Source: Cryptomeria japonica (lineage: Eukaryota > Streptophyta > Pinopsida > Cupressales > Cupressaceae). From it: a DNA stretch of 64,000 nt. A model generated the notes under the pieces. The model saw only the letters and a program-made list of their open reading frames with translations, had not been told where the DNA came from and did no database searches. Shown here one piece after another: positions 22,366-32,796 of this stretch. Every line of letters starts with the position of its first letter. Within the stretch, counting starts at the first letter, position 1. The stretch is taken from positions 24,200,406 through 24,264,405 of the forward strand of contig NC_081409.1 of the NCBI RefSeq assembly GCF_030272615.1, written 5' to 3'. Made by a program: the position numbers and the translations under genes.

Positions 22366-23472
22366 TTGAGCTTTCCACCTAGTCCGGGAAGTTATCTTCA
22401 AGCCCAATATTCTGGAAAGGGTTTAAATCCTAAGCTTCTAGAGCCAACTATTAAGAAAGTTTGGGACACTGCTTTGGGAAGAATGAGAGAAGATACACCA
22501 AAGGAAAAGCAACAAGGAAAACTAAAAATGGCCAGAGGAAGTGATCCATATAGGAATTTACACAACTTCAAAGCAGAAACTCCTCCCTTGGTTAACTTTG
22601 ATAGATATGATGAAGTAGAAAACATGAGTATTGATTCCATAAGATCATGGGTCAATAGTTATACATCTACTAGTTCAGGTGTCAACACTGATGATGTGAT
22701 CTGACAAGCTTTGGACTCAATAACATGAATGGCCAAAAGACTCTGGGATAGATTGGATGAATAGATCAAGTCTGTTCTCAGTTGATTATAATGTTTGTTG
22801 GTAGAATTGATTCAATGGAAATAATGGCTTATAATAGATTTATTCTAAACAAATGTAAGGATTTGTCCCTGTTCAAACAGTATTGTAAAGAATAGTATGA
22901 GAATATTTATTGGATTGGAAAAGAACAATATCAGGAAGTGATGTTTACAACTTTTGTTAAGAGCTTTAAAGGAATAGGAGAATATTATCATAAAAGAGTT
23001 TTGGAAAACTTAGTCTATGAACAACTTGAAATGAAGGAACTCACCTTTCCACAACTTGTGCAGTATCTTACAAAAATTAATGAACAAATCTGTAACGATA
23101 TGAGAAAGGAAAAAGAAATGGAAAGGGTTCGACCTTTAATATCTCCTTCAATATGAAAATAAATCACTTTAGGATTTCAGTTTATAGAACCCAGAGGTTA
23201 GAAAACTCATAAAAGAAAGTGCAAAGACAAATCTTGTTTAGGTTGTTCTAGAAAACAAGGTGAATACAGAAAGAAAAGATTTTCTAAGAAAAAGGGATTC
23301 TTTCGAAAGAAAGATACATTCAAGAGGAAATCTGACTGGAAACCAACATGTTACATCTGCAAAGGAGAACATTGTGCAAACAAATGTCCATAAAGACATA
23401 AAGGAAAACGTAGAGGGAAAGTTAGAAAACTTAAAAGTTAGACAATTCAGATGTATATCTCTACATAGATGA
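22366..23472 (+). pseudogene. Endogenous caulimovirid-like remnant, coat-protein-like region with zinc knuckle
   Basis: Frame-broken coding pieces lie at 22366-22704, 22938-23156 and 23260-23472. At about 23346-23390 another frame reads C-Y-I-C-K-G-E-H-C-A-N-K-C-P, a Cys2-His-Cys knuckle with one residue fewer than the usual spacing, preceded by a Lys/Arg-rich stretch. Caulimovirid coat proteins carry one such knuckle after a basic region, so the context fits. Stops and frame changes show that it is dead. Confidence 0.5.
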
Positions 23473-24629
23473 TTATGCTTCTAACCCTGAAGATATTATT
23501 CTAACTAAGGAAGATGAAATGGATCGATCAGATAACAATGAAGAATTCTTTGATCCTGACAACAAGTCTGAAGATTCAGAAACATCTGAGGTATCATTAT
23601 TTGTTAGAATGATGTGAGGGAAAAGTTATTCTACAAACCCAACACTTGATGAAGTCATCAGTGAAATATGTAGAATAGAACAGATCTCAAATGGAATGAA
23701 TGTACGACCAAAAACATGGAGAAAAAACAAAGAAAAATTGATGAGGTTAGAAGAGAAAAAATGATACCTTCTGAATCAATCAAACAAGCCTTCATCTTTT
23801 TCCAGACCTATTGTATATTCGCATCCAGAAAAAGGCATACCTCTTAATCAAAGAATTTTTTATGAAGCACTTGCCAATGGTAGTATGGCTCGAAGAATCT
23901 GCCATAGGTATAAAATTGAGTTTCTTTGCAAGGTAATTCATCAAGCTACAGAAGAAATTCAAGAATTAGAAGATGAAGAAAATGAAAATCTTACAGAGGA
24001 ATTGATGAAAGGGAAAAAAAATGGAAGCTTTCATTTCCTGCTTCAATGAATTTTCTCTAGTTCCTATAACCCCGACTGCTTCAACAAAAGAGGAAGAACT
24101 TTATAACCAAGAAAAAATCTATAACCCTCTTATGGAAGAAGCAATACAGGCTAAAGGATTTGATCCCAACACAGTTGAAGAAATCCCTAAACAACTCACA
24201 ACCTTTAAGCAGCCTATAACAAGTTCTTGCCCTGGTCTTGAACTGCAAATGCATTTTCAGGGAATCAAATCATATCCACTAGCTTTCTTATGGGATACTG
24301 ACACCGATCTAAACATTGCCAGATATAATTGTTTTCCTGCAAATCAGTGGATAGAAGCTATCACTGAAATTGCCTTTGGAAATGACAAACATGACTCCCA
24401 CCTGATATGTAAAGCTCCAATTGAATTCTCAGATGGACATATTGACGAAATTGTTTTTGTTCATTACGAGATAGATGGCTATGATGGGGTCATTGGTAGT
24501 GAGGCAATGAGAAATTGGGAACCAATTCTAATCACAACAGATCTTGTTACTCTAAACAAACATCAAGTTCCAAGATTGCAGATTAAGTATGCCTACACCT
24601 TTCAAACTACATTATATCCTTGTTCATGA
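23473..24629 (+). pseudogene. Endogenous caulimovirid-like remnant, protease region
   Basis: An acidic frame-broken stretch leads into an open frame at 24021-24629 (202 aa). It contains FLWDTDTDLN, a degenerate retroviral aspartic protease active site (DTD in place of DTG), and about 80 residues later YDGVIGSEAMRNW. That second motif matches the position of the hydrophobic-hydrophobic-Gly flap/strand motif of these proteases. Reverse transcriptase should follow but is absent; the next element starts at 24780. The protease lacks the catalytic Gly and is not expected to work. Confidence 0.5.
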
Positions 24630-24779
24630 AAAGGTTGTGGGATTGGTCTATAAAAGGTGCCCGCTCATCCATAACAAGAATAATCATGTAAGTGGCAAGT
24701 GAAAACGCCAGTGTCTATAGGAAGTCCTAGCCTGTGGCTCAAAAGTAGAGAAGTATGCTCTTCCCATATGGGAATCAAA
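24630..24779. other. Short spacer before the tandem copia-type array
   Basis: 150 bp without recognisable content, ending in TCAAA (24775-24779), the left copy of the target-site duplication of the element that follows. Confidence 0.6.
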
Positions 24780-25330
24780 TGTTGATGATTTATAGCTTTA
24801 GTCGGATAAAATTAAATGTTAAATTGGCCTTAAGGCCTTCAACATTTAATAATATATATATCATTCTAATCACCAATATGCACATTGCTTTCATTAATTA
24901 TTTATGTTTAGTTAGCACGTATTATGTCTTGTTTGCCTATCGGTGATTACACATCGCACCCCCTCATTTGGTATGCCACCCCGATTGAGGTCACAACCCC
25001 TCACCGAAATTGAACGAGTATTTATCTTCTATCGGGGGCAATTGCTAAGGGTGTGGTTGTGAGAGACCAATACTAATCGGACATATACGTCATAGGAGAG
25101 GCTGATGTAAATTTAGTGTATACGATATAGAGGGTTATGATGTTCTCTTCTAACACATATATATCTGTTTGTGGTTTGCAGAAAATATACGTGTGAAGTT
25201 AGGATATTACAATTGTTGCCTAATTTATAAAGATCATTTGCTATGCATCTTCACCCAGCAATTTATATATAAGCAAATTGATTATACTAGAAGGATTGAG
25301 TGACTAAAGGAGGAATTAATAACCTCAACA
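24780..25330 (+). repeat. LTR 1 of the tandem gag-only element
   Basis: Starts TGTTGATGATTTATAGC and ends ACCTCAACA. It is followed directly by TGGTATCAGAGCCA (25331-25344), an initiator tRNA-Met primer binding site. Confidence 0.95.
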
Positions 25331-25344
25331 TGGTATCAGAGCCA
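25331..25344 (+). other. Primer binding site, unit 1
   Basis: TGGTATCAGAGCCA directly abuts the LTR end, complementary to plant initiator tRNA-Met. Confidence 0.93.
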
Positions 25345-25428
25345 GGTTTCCTTCTATAAAGCCTAATCGCCTAAAGGAAGATCCGATTACGATTAGATTG
25401 ATATCTCCTTGAAAGTTTGTATTTTAAA

Positions 25429-26268
25429 ATAACGAATGGAATCAGTTTCGAAGACAGACTTGAAGGTGCCTCAAACTATGATTCATGGAAACTATGAATG
25501 ATGTTGGTACTAAGGAAGAATGAGTTAAAAACAATAATAGATAATCCTTCTAAACCTGATGGAAAAGACAAACAGAGTCAGTGGGAAAAGAACAATATTA
25601 AAGCAATGGAGTTATTAGTAGATGGAGTAAAGAGTCATCTACTACCTCTCATTACAAGGTTAGATTCTTCATATGACATGTTCAAAGCCTTGAAAGACAT
25701 GTTTGAGATTAACAACACGAGCAAAATTGTCACACTTAAAAATCAACTTTCTAATATTAAAATGAGTAAGGAAGAGACTATCACTTCATATTTTATGAGG
25801 ATAACAGAATTAAGGAAACAACTCTCATCAATTGGTCACATTTATGATAATAAGGAGCTAACTATGATAACTCTAAATGGGCTCCCTATCTCATGGGAAA
25901 ACTTTAGACAAGGAGTTAGTGCTCGATCCAAAGTTCCCAAATTTGATAGACTAAAAGCTGACTGCATTCAAGAAGAGTGTAACCTAATATCAAGAGGAAT
26001 CATGAAACCCGTTGATGAAGATGTTCAAGTTCTAGTCTCTAGTTTGAAAAGGAAAAAGGACAAAAAGACATATGGTAATCGATCATTCAAGAAGCTTAGA
26101 AACTTCTCTAAAGTAAAATGTTTCATATGTGACGAATATGGCCACATTGCAAGAACTTGTCCTCTCAAACTTAAACTACAAGCTTCCCTTGTTGAAGTCA
26201 GAAGTCACAAATTCAGACGTATGTTCAGAAAAATATATTCTCTAGAAGAAACTCAAGATACCTTGTGA
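25429..26268 (+). pseudogene. Ty1/copia-type gag, unit 1
   Basis: The gag frame matches unit 2 but its start codon is ATA (25429-25431) instead of ATG, and CGA has become TGA at 25495-25497. The open part runs 25498-26268 (256 aa). Order: LEGASNYDSWK-type N-terminal motif, the long helical copia gag core (UBN2-type; LSNIKMSKEETITSYFMRI), a Lys-rich linker, then the zinc knuckle CFICDEYGHIARTC near the C-terminus. Gag packages element RNA into virus-like particles. No pol follows. Unit 2 does not share either lesion. Confidence 0.92.
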
Positions 26269-26460
26269 TTGAGAGGGAGCTTACTAATAAAGATTGAGCA
26301 CTTCTGAGGTAAAATTGTAAATATTGATTATTATTATTAATACTAATAATTATTTTATGGGCCCTATGTAAATCATAAGGAAGTGATGACTTCCAAATGA
26401 TTTCCACTTGTATTTTGTGAAATTATTGGAAGGTGACGATCTTACAATAACTCAAGATTG

Positions 26461-27030
26461 TGGATAGAATCGCCGACTGAGGCAATCCACACACAAGAGC
26501 TCATGGATAGAATTGCCGACTAAGGCAATCCACGTAAGAGCTTGTGGATAGAATCGTCGACTGAGGCAATCCATGTGAGAGCTCAAGGATAGAATCGCCG
26601 ATTGAGGCAATCCACACAAGAGCTCATGGATAGAATCCCCGACTGAGGCAATCCATGTAAGAGCTTGTGGATAGAATCACCAACTGAGGCAATCCACACA
26701 CAAGAGCTCATGGATAGAATTGCCGACTGAGGCAATCCATGTAAGAGCTCATGGATAGAATCGCTGACTGAGGCAATCCACGTGAGAGCTCATGGATAGA
26801 ATCGCCGACTGAGGCAATCCACGTAAGAGCTTGTGGATAGAATCGCCGACTGAGGCAATCCACGTGAGAGCTCATGGATAGAATCGCCAACTAAGGCAAT
26901 CCACACAAGAGCTTGTGGATAGAATCGCTGATAGAGGCAATCCACACAAGAGCTTATGGATAGAATCGCCAACAGAGGCAATCCACTCAAGAGTTTGTGA
27001 ATAGAATAGCCGACAGAGGCAATTCACATA
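26461..27030. repeat. 41-bp minisatellite, 14 units, unit 1
   Basis: Units of tggatagaatcgccgactga followed by ggcaatccac and a variable gtaagagcttg, gtgagagctca or acacaagagctca repeat 14 times (41 bp, occasionally 43). The units alternate between cttg and ctca endings. Each unit junction pairs ATCCAC with the next GTGGAT, so every junction can fold into a hairpin. Minus-strand open frames across it are repeat artefacts. Confidence 0.93.
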
Positions 27031-27103
27031 TTGAAACTATGGTCCCAAATTAAGCATCATATGATTTATGAATATTGCTCCCAATATCTTTTATCCTCCC
27101 TAG

Positions 27104-27114
27104 CTAAGAGGGAG
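27104..27114 (+). other. Polypurine tract, unit 1
   Basis: CTAAGAGGGAG lies immediately before the TGTTGATG start of LTR 2. The identical tract occurs before LTR 3 (29352-29362). Confidence 0.9.
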
Positions 27115-27663
27115 TGTTGATGATTTATAACTTCAGTCGGATAAAATTAAATGTTAAATTGGCCTTAAGGCCTTCAACATTTAATAATATATATATCATT
27201 CTAATCACCAATATGCACATTGCTTTCATTAATTATTTATGTTTAGTTAGCACGTATTATGTCTTGTTTGCCTATCGGTGATTACACATCGCACCCCCTC
27301 ATTTGGTATGCCACCCTGATTGAGGTCACAACCCCTCACCGAAATTGAACGAGTATTTATCTTCTATCGGGGGCAATTGCTAAGGGTGTGGTTGTGAGAG
27401 ACCAATACTAATCGGACATATACGTCATAGGAGAGGCTGATGTAAATTTAGTGTATACGATATAGAGGGTTATGTTGTTCTCTTCTAACACATATATTTG
27501 TTTGTAGTATGCAGAAAATATACGTGTGAAGTCAAGATATTACAATTGCTGTGTAATTTATAAAGATCATTTGTTGTGCATCTTCACCCAACAATTTATA
27601 TATAAGCAAATTGATTATACTAGAAGGATCAAGCGACTACAGGAGGAATTAATAACCTCAACA
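27115..27663 (+). repeat. LTR 2 (shared, central) of the tandem gag-only element
   Basis: 549 bp, TGTTGATG...CTCAACA. It serves as 3' LTR of unit 1 and 5' LTR of unit 2. TGGTATCAGAGCCA follows at 27664-27677. Confidence 0.95.
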
Positions 27664-27677
27664 TGGTATCAGAGCCA
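27664..27677 (+). other. Primer binding site, unit 2
   Basis: TGGTATCAGAGCCA directly follows LTR 2, as in unit 1. Confidence 0.93.
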
Positions 27678-27761
27678 GGTTTCCTTCTATAAAGCCTAAC
27701 CGCCTAAAGGAAGATCCGATTAAGATCAGATTGATATCTCCTTGAAAGTTTGTATTTTAAA

Positions 27762-28602
27762 ATGACGAATAGAATCAGATTCGAAGACAGACTTGAAGGT
27801 GCCTCAAACTATGATTCATGGAAACTACGAATGATGTTGGTACTAAGGAAGAATGAGTTAAAAACAATAATAGACAATCCTTCTAAACTTGATGGAAAAG
27901 ACGAACAGAGTCAGTGGGAAAAGAACAATATTAAAGCAATGGAGTTATTAGTAGATGGAGTAAAGAGTCATCTACTACCTATCATTACAAGGTTAGATTC
28001 TGCATATGACATGTTCAAAGCCTTGAAAGACATGTTTGAGATTAACAACATGAGCAAGATCCTCACACTTAAAAAATCAACTTTCTAATATTAAAATGAG
28101 TAAGGAAGAGACTATCACTTCATATTTTATGAGGATAACAGAATTAAGGAAACAACTCTCATCAATTGGTCACATTTATGATAATAAGGAGCTAACTATG
28201 ATAACTCTAAATGGGCTCCCTATCTCATGGGAAAACTTTAGACAAGGAGTTAGTGCTCGATCCAAAGTTCCCAAATTTGATAGACTAAAAGCTGACTGCA
28301 TTCAAGAAGAGTGTAACCTAATATCAAGAGGAATCATGAAACCCATTGATGAAGACGTTCAAGTTCTAGTCTCTAGTTTGAAAAGGAAAAAGGACAAAAA
28401 GACATATGGTAATCGATCATTCAAGAAGCCTAGAAACTTCTCTAAAGTAAAATGTTTCATATGTGACGAATATGGCCACATTGCAAGAACTTGTCCTCTC
28501 AAACTTAAACTACAAGCTTCCCTTGTTGAAGTCAGAAGTCACAAATTCAGACGTATGTTCAGAAAAATATGTTCTCTAGAAGAAACTCAAGATACCTTGT
28601 GA
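27762..28602 (+). pseudogene. Ty1/copia-type gag, unit 2
   Basis: Starts at ATG 27762 (MTNRIRFEDRLEGASNYDSW). It is open to 28088, where one extra A in a run (six A instead of the five in unit 1, about 28070-28076) shifts the frame. The rest is open from 28096 to 28602, including CFICDEYGHIARTC. It is nearly identical to unit 1 but carries a different lesion. The two units were therefore inactivated separately, or inherited separate lesions before joining. Confidence 0.92.
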
Positions 28603-28684
28603 TTGAGAGGGAGCTTACTAATAAAGATTGAGCACTTCTGAGGTAAAATTGTAAATATTGATTATTATTATTAATACTAATAAT

Positions 28685-28748
28685 AAAAAATACAAGTGGA
28701 AATCATAAGGAAGTGACAACTTCCAAATGATTTCCACTTGTATTTTTT
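28685..28748. repeat. 64-nt hairpin with 22-bp perfect arms
   Basis: AAAAAATACAAGTGGAAATC (arm 28685-28706) is the reverse complement of 28727-28748. A second inner stem, GGAAGT/ACTTCC (28709-28714 and 28719-28724), closes on GACA. In unit 1 the left outer arm is replaced by unrelated sequence (about 26347-26372), so the full hairpin exists only in unit 2. Confidence 0.92.
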
Positions 28749-28790
28749 GAAATTATTGGAAGGTGATGATCTTACAATAACTCAAGATTG

Positions 28791-29280
28791 TGGATAGAAT
28801 CGCTGACTGAGGCAATCCACACACAAGAGCTCATGGATAGAATCGCCGACTGAGGCAATCCACGTAAGAGCTTGTGGATAGAATCGCTGACTAAGGCAAT
28901 CCACGTGAGAGCTCATGGATAGAATTGCCGACTGAGGCAATCCACACAAGAGCTCATGGATAGAATCGCCGACTGAGGCAATCCACGTAAGAGCTTGTGG
29001 ATAGAATCACCGACTGAGGCAATCCACACACAAGAGCTCATGGATAGAATCGCCAACTGAGGCAATCCATGTAAGAGCTTGTGGATAGAATCGCCGACTG
29101 AGGCAATCCACGTGAGAGCTCATGGATAGAATCACCGACTGAGGCAATCCACGTAAGAGCTTGTGGATAGAATCGCTGACTGAGGCAATCCACACAAGAG
29201 CTTATGGATAGAATCGCCGATAGAGGCAATCCACTCAAGAGTTTGTGAATAGAATCGCTGACAGAGGCAATTCACATCTT
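28791..29280. repeat. 41-bp minisatellite, 12 units, unit 2
   Basis: Same unit and alternation as at 26461-27030, with 12 copies instead of 14. The two-unit difference (about 82 bp) accounts for nearly all of the 85-bp length difference between the two internal regions. Confidence 0.93.
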
Positions 29281-29351
29281 GAAACTATTGTCCCAAGATA
29301 AGCATCATACGATATATGAATATTGCTCCCAATATCTTTTATCCTCCCTAG

Positions 29352-29362
29352 CTAAGAGGGAG
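29352..29362 (+). other. Polypurine tract, unit 2
   Basis: CTAAGAGGGAG directly before LTR 3. Confidence 0.9.
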
Positions 29363-29905
29363 TGTTGATGATTTATAGCTTTAGTCGGATAAAATTAAAT
29401 GTTAAATTGGCCTTCAACATTTAATAATATATATATCATTCTAATCACCAATATGCACATTGCTTTCATTAATTATTTATGTTTAGTTAGCACGTATTAT
29501 GTCTTGTTTGCCTATTGGTGATTACACATCGCGCCCCCTCATTTGGTATGCCACCCCGATTTAGGTCACAACCTCTCACCGAAATTGAACGAGTATTTAT
29601 CTTCTATCGGGGGCAATTGCTAAGGGTGTGGTTGTGAGAGACCAATACTGATCGGACATATACGTCATAGGAGAGGCTGATGTAAATTTAGTGTATACGA
29701 TATAGAGGGTTATGTTGTTCTCTTCTAACACATATATATCTATTTGTGGTTTGCAAAAAATATATGTGTGAAGTCAGGATATTACAATTGTTGTGTAATT
29801 TATAAAGATCATTTGTTGTGCATCTTCACCTAGCAATTTATATATAAGCAAATTGATTATACTAGAAGGATCGAGTGACTAAAGGAGGAATTAATAACCT
29901 CAACA
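29363..29905 (+). repeat. LTR 3 of the tandem gag-only element
   Basis: 543 bp, TGTTGATG...CTCAACA, followed by TCAAA. It lacks 8 bp of the ggccttaaggcc palindrome present in LTRs 1 and 2, which gives most of the length difference. Confidence 0.95.
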
Positions 29906-29910
29906 TCAAA

Positions 29911-30290
29911 AACTCAGACCTCATTTGAGTCATGAGTCTAATTGTCTAGAATAAGTTAAGTATGTCTTAAGTGCGTGATATATAGGGTTGTGCAGTCTAG
30001 TGATCTGTATCCCATGATCTCTGATGTAGTCAATTTATACCCAAGGGGATACAATAAGAGAGATGAGCATTTGAGGTAAACATATTAAGAAAATACATAA
30101 TACACTATCAATAGAAAAAAAATGCATTCATTCATAACACATATAAATTGTTATAGCTCCTTATATTATATTATATCATCATACAAAAGGCAGGTCTTAG
30201 TTTGTTTTGTTTCTATATTGTCTCTCCAATATCTTTATTGCCTATTATTTACATTCATTACATATATGTTTTCCCATGAAGGCACGACTC
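29911..30290. other. Spacer, no gene recognised
   Basis: AT-rich sequence without motif. It could be the decayed 3' end of the minus-strand copia element to its right, whose 3' LTR was not found. Confidence 0.4.
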
Positions 30291-31899
30291 CTAAGGACAT
30301 CTAGTGACTCCTTCTTGCCTCGCAAATCCTTTGTGGTAGCCTGCGATAAGATTGATCTTCTTGTTATGGCCCCTTGACCTACTAACAAGCACCACTAAAC
30401 ATAGTGAAAATATAACCATTGGTGGATCTTCTACTTTTATGTCACCTGGCCAATTTGAATCCACATATCCATGAATACTCACAAAATGTTGATGTCCAAT
30501 ATGGTAAGCATGAAAATGCCATGAATACTTGGAAGTAACCCCCAAATATCTAAACACTCTCTTAATTGCATCCCAATGAATCCATCTAGGATTAGCCATA
30601 TATCGACTCAAGATTCCCATTGCTTGGACAATGTTTGGTCTAGTACAAACCATAGCATATATAAGGTCGCCAACAACACTTGCATATGGTACATGGCCAT
30701 CTCCTACACCTTAGTAGGAGATTTTGGACAATCTTCCATAGATAACTTTGTTCCTTATGCAATAGGAACTATCATAGATCTATAAGTTATCATGCAGAAT
30801 CTCTCCAACACCAAATTCACATACTCTTGGCTTAACTAAAGCTTTTTGTTAGATCTCTCTTCTAATCTCCATTCCCAAAATGTACTTAGTTGCACCTAGA
30901 TATTTCATTTCAAATTGTGTTGACAACTGAGACTTCAAATCAGAAATCAAATAATCATTCCCAAACAGTAACATCATCCACATATAATGCAATAATGACA
31001 ATGTGACCATTGTTAATTTTGAAGTAAACACAATGAACAAAGACCTCTGAAATCCCAATCTCAACAAATAGGTATGAAACTTTTGGTACCACATCCTTGG
31101 AGATTGTTTTAGACCATACAAAGACTTTTTCAACTTTTAGACCATACAAAGACTTTTTCAACTTGTAAACCAAATTTTCTTTACCTTTCACCACAAAATG
31201 CTTTGGCAGTGACATACATATTTCTTCCTCCAAATAACCATGAAGGAATTTTGCCTTCACATCCATTGGCTCAATTTCCTAGTCATGAGTTGTAGCAAGT
31301 GATAACAAGAACCAAATGGCTATCAGCTTTGCAATGAGAGAGAAAGTCTTAGGTGCATAATCTATTTTCTCAACTTGGTAATACCCCTTTGCAACCAACT
31401 ATGTTGTATGCTTCTCAACACTACCATCGTGACCTAACTTCTTAAATGCCCATTTACATCTCATAGGCTTGTGTCCTTCAGGCGAAGGTACAAGATCCTA
31501 AGTATTATTCTTTTTCAAAGAAGCCAACTCTTTGTCAATAGCTTTTTATCCATGAATTTGCATCACTCATAGCCTCTTTAACAGTCCTAGGCTCATCAAT
31601 ATTTGCAATCAAAGCAAAAACGTAACTGGGACCTAATATTGAATACCCAAACCTATTTGGTTGCTTCTTGATTCTCGTAGACCTCCTCAAAGATTGTGGT
31701 TGAGGTTCTTCATAATTTTCTGAACTTTCAAAGTTACTAGAGCTCTCATCATCATCAAGTCCATTATGAGCTCGTAGTTCCTCTTTCTCAAGGGTATAAG
31801 GAACTTGGACTACCTCCTTATTATGGTTTTCCTCTTTCTCTAGATGTAGCTCAATGGCGGAAGGTTTCATCTCTTAAAACAACACTTCTAGTGTAAAAA

Positions 31900-32796
31900 T
31901 GCAATTCAAATTTGGTGTATAACTTGTGTGATTAAATTACTATTGGGTTGGGCCCAAAATCACACATTGTAACTTGTGATTAAGTTAAATGTAAGGGAGA
32001 CTCATAATGTAACTTGTAATTGAGTCCTGCCCCAAATGAAATGTGTGATATGCAATTATTTATATAACTTGTAATCAAATTATTGGGTTGGGCCCAATTG
32101 GAAAATGTAACTTGATTTGGGTGCCAAACTTGTCAAAAGGAAAATAATATGAAGAAATCGGCCTAATGAGGCTAGGCCGACCTATGTAAGAGGATTGAGT
32201 CTTGTATATAACAAGACTCAATCATGGCAATCATATATATACATTCAATCAATCATTCCTAGCAATTAAATATTTTGTCCTAGCGAATATCCTCTCTGCT
32301 CTTCTTCAACAAATTGGTCTTCACAAAATCAATGAATTGCTTCATAACAGCTGGCCGAATTTGTATGCCAGAACAGGCTGTAGATCTCCTTCACATATGT
32401 GCTAAATATTGTGCATGTCAAGCTCCATTCCAGTTTAGATCTGTGCATCTTCAAGTAGCAGACTTATTGGCAGATTTGTTGGGTGATATCAAGCTGTGAC
32501 AATCATCTACCTTACAGCCGAAACCCCGCATGTGCATCTTCAAATTTGGGTCTGCACATAAAGGAATTCATATTGACAAAGCACTGCCCTAGATTGGGAG
32601 TCTTATCAGATAAGTGATTTGATCCTTATTGTAATTGTAATTTGCTCATACTAAAGGGTTTTGATTTGGATCTTTGATGTTGGGTTTTTCCTCCAAGAGG
32701 GAGGTTTTCCCAGGGTATATTGTGTTTAGTGTCTCTTGTGTGTTTACATTTAAGTTAAATTACGAGTTTACTGAAATCTGATCACTAAAACTAACA
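31900..32796 (-). mobile_element. Solo LTR inside the copia integrase-RT linker
   Basis: An 897-bp block, TGTTAGTTTTAGTG...GAATTGCA on the minus strand, interrupts the copia frame between two halves that continue in register. The flanks are TAAAA(A) on the left and TAAAG on the right, a near-perfect 5-bp duplication. The block contains two copies of ttgggttgggcccaa (about 31946 and 32082) and a candidate TATA region near 32210. No coding sequence is present. Orientation is inferred from the TGTTAG start. Confidence 0.75.

Larger units (their letters stand above)
24780..29905 (+). mobile_element. Tandem LTR-gag-LTR-gag-LTR array of a pol-less Ty1/copia-type element
   Basis: Three LTRs (24780-25330, 27115-27663, 29363-29905; 551, 549 and 543 bp) alternate with two internal regions (1784 and 1699 bp). 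The first LTR follows TCAAA (24775-24779) and the third is followed by TCAAA (29906-29910), so the whole array has one target-site duplication. Each internal region holds an initiator tRNA-Met primer site, a gag reading frame, a 41-bp minisatellite and a polypurine tract, but no protease, integrase or RT. This is the layout of terminal-repeat retrotransposons with only a GAG domain. Mobilisation must have used enzymes from another element. Confidence 0.93.

Noticed and set aside
26708-29238. Minus-strand open frames with repeated DCLSRRFYPQAL-type text as a repeat protein
   Set aside because: They are translations of the 41-bp minisatellite. 41 is not a multiple of three and the frame stays open only because all frames cycle through the same unit.
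24780-29905. Treating the two gag copies as two independent insertions
   Set aside because: Only one target-site duplication (TCAAA) exists and the central LTR is shared, so this is one tandem structure.
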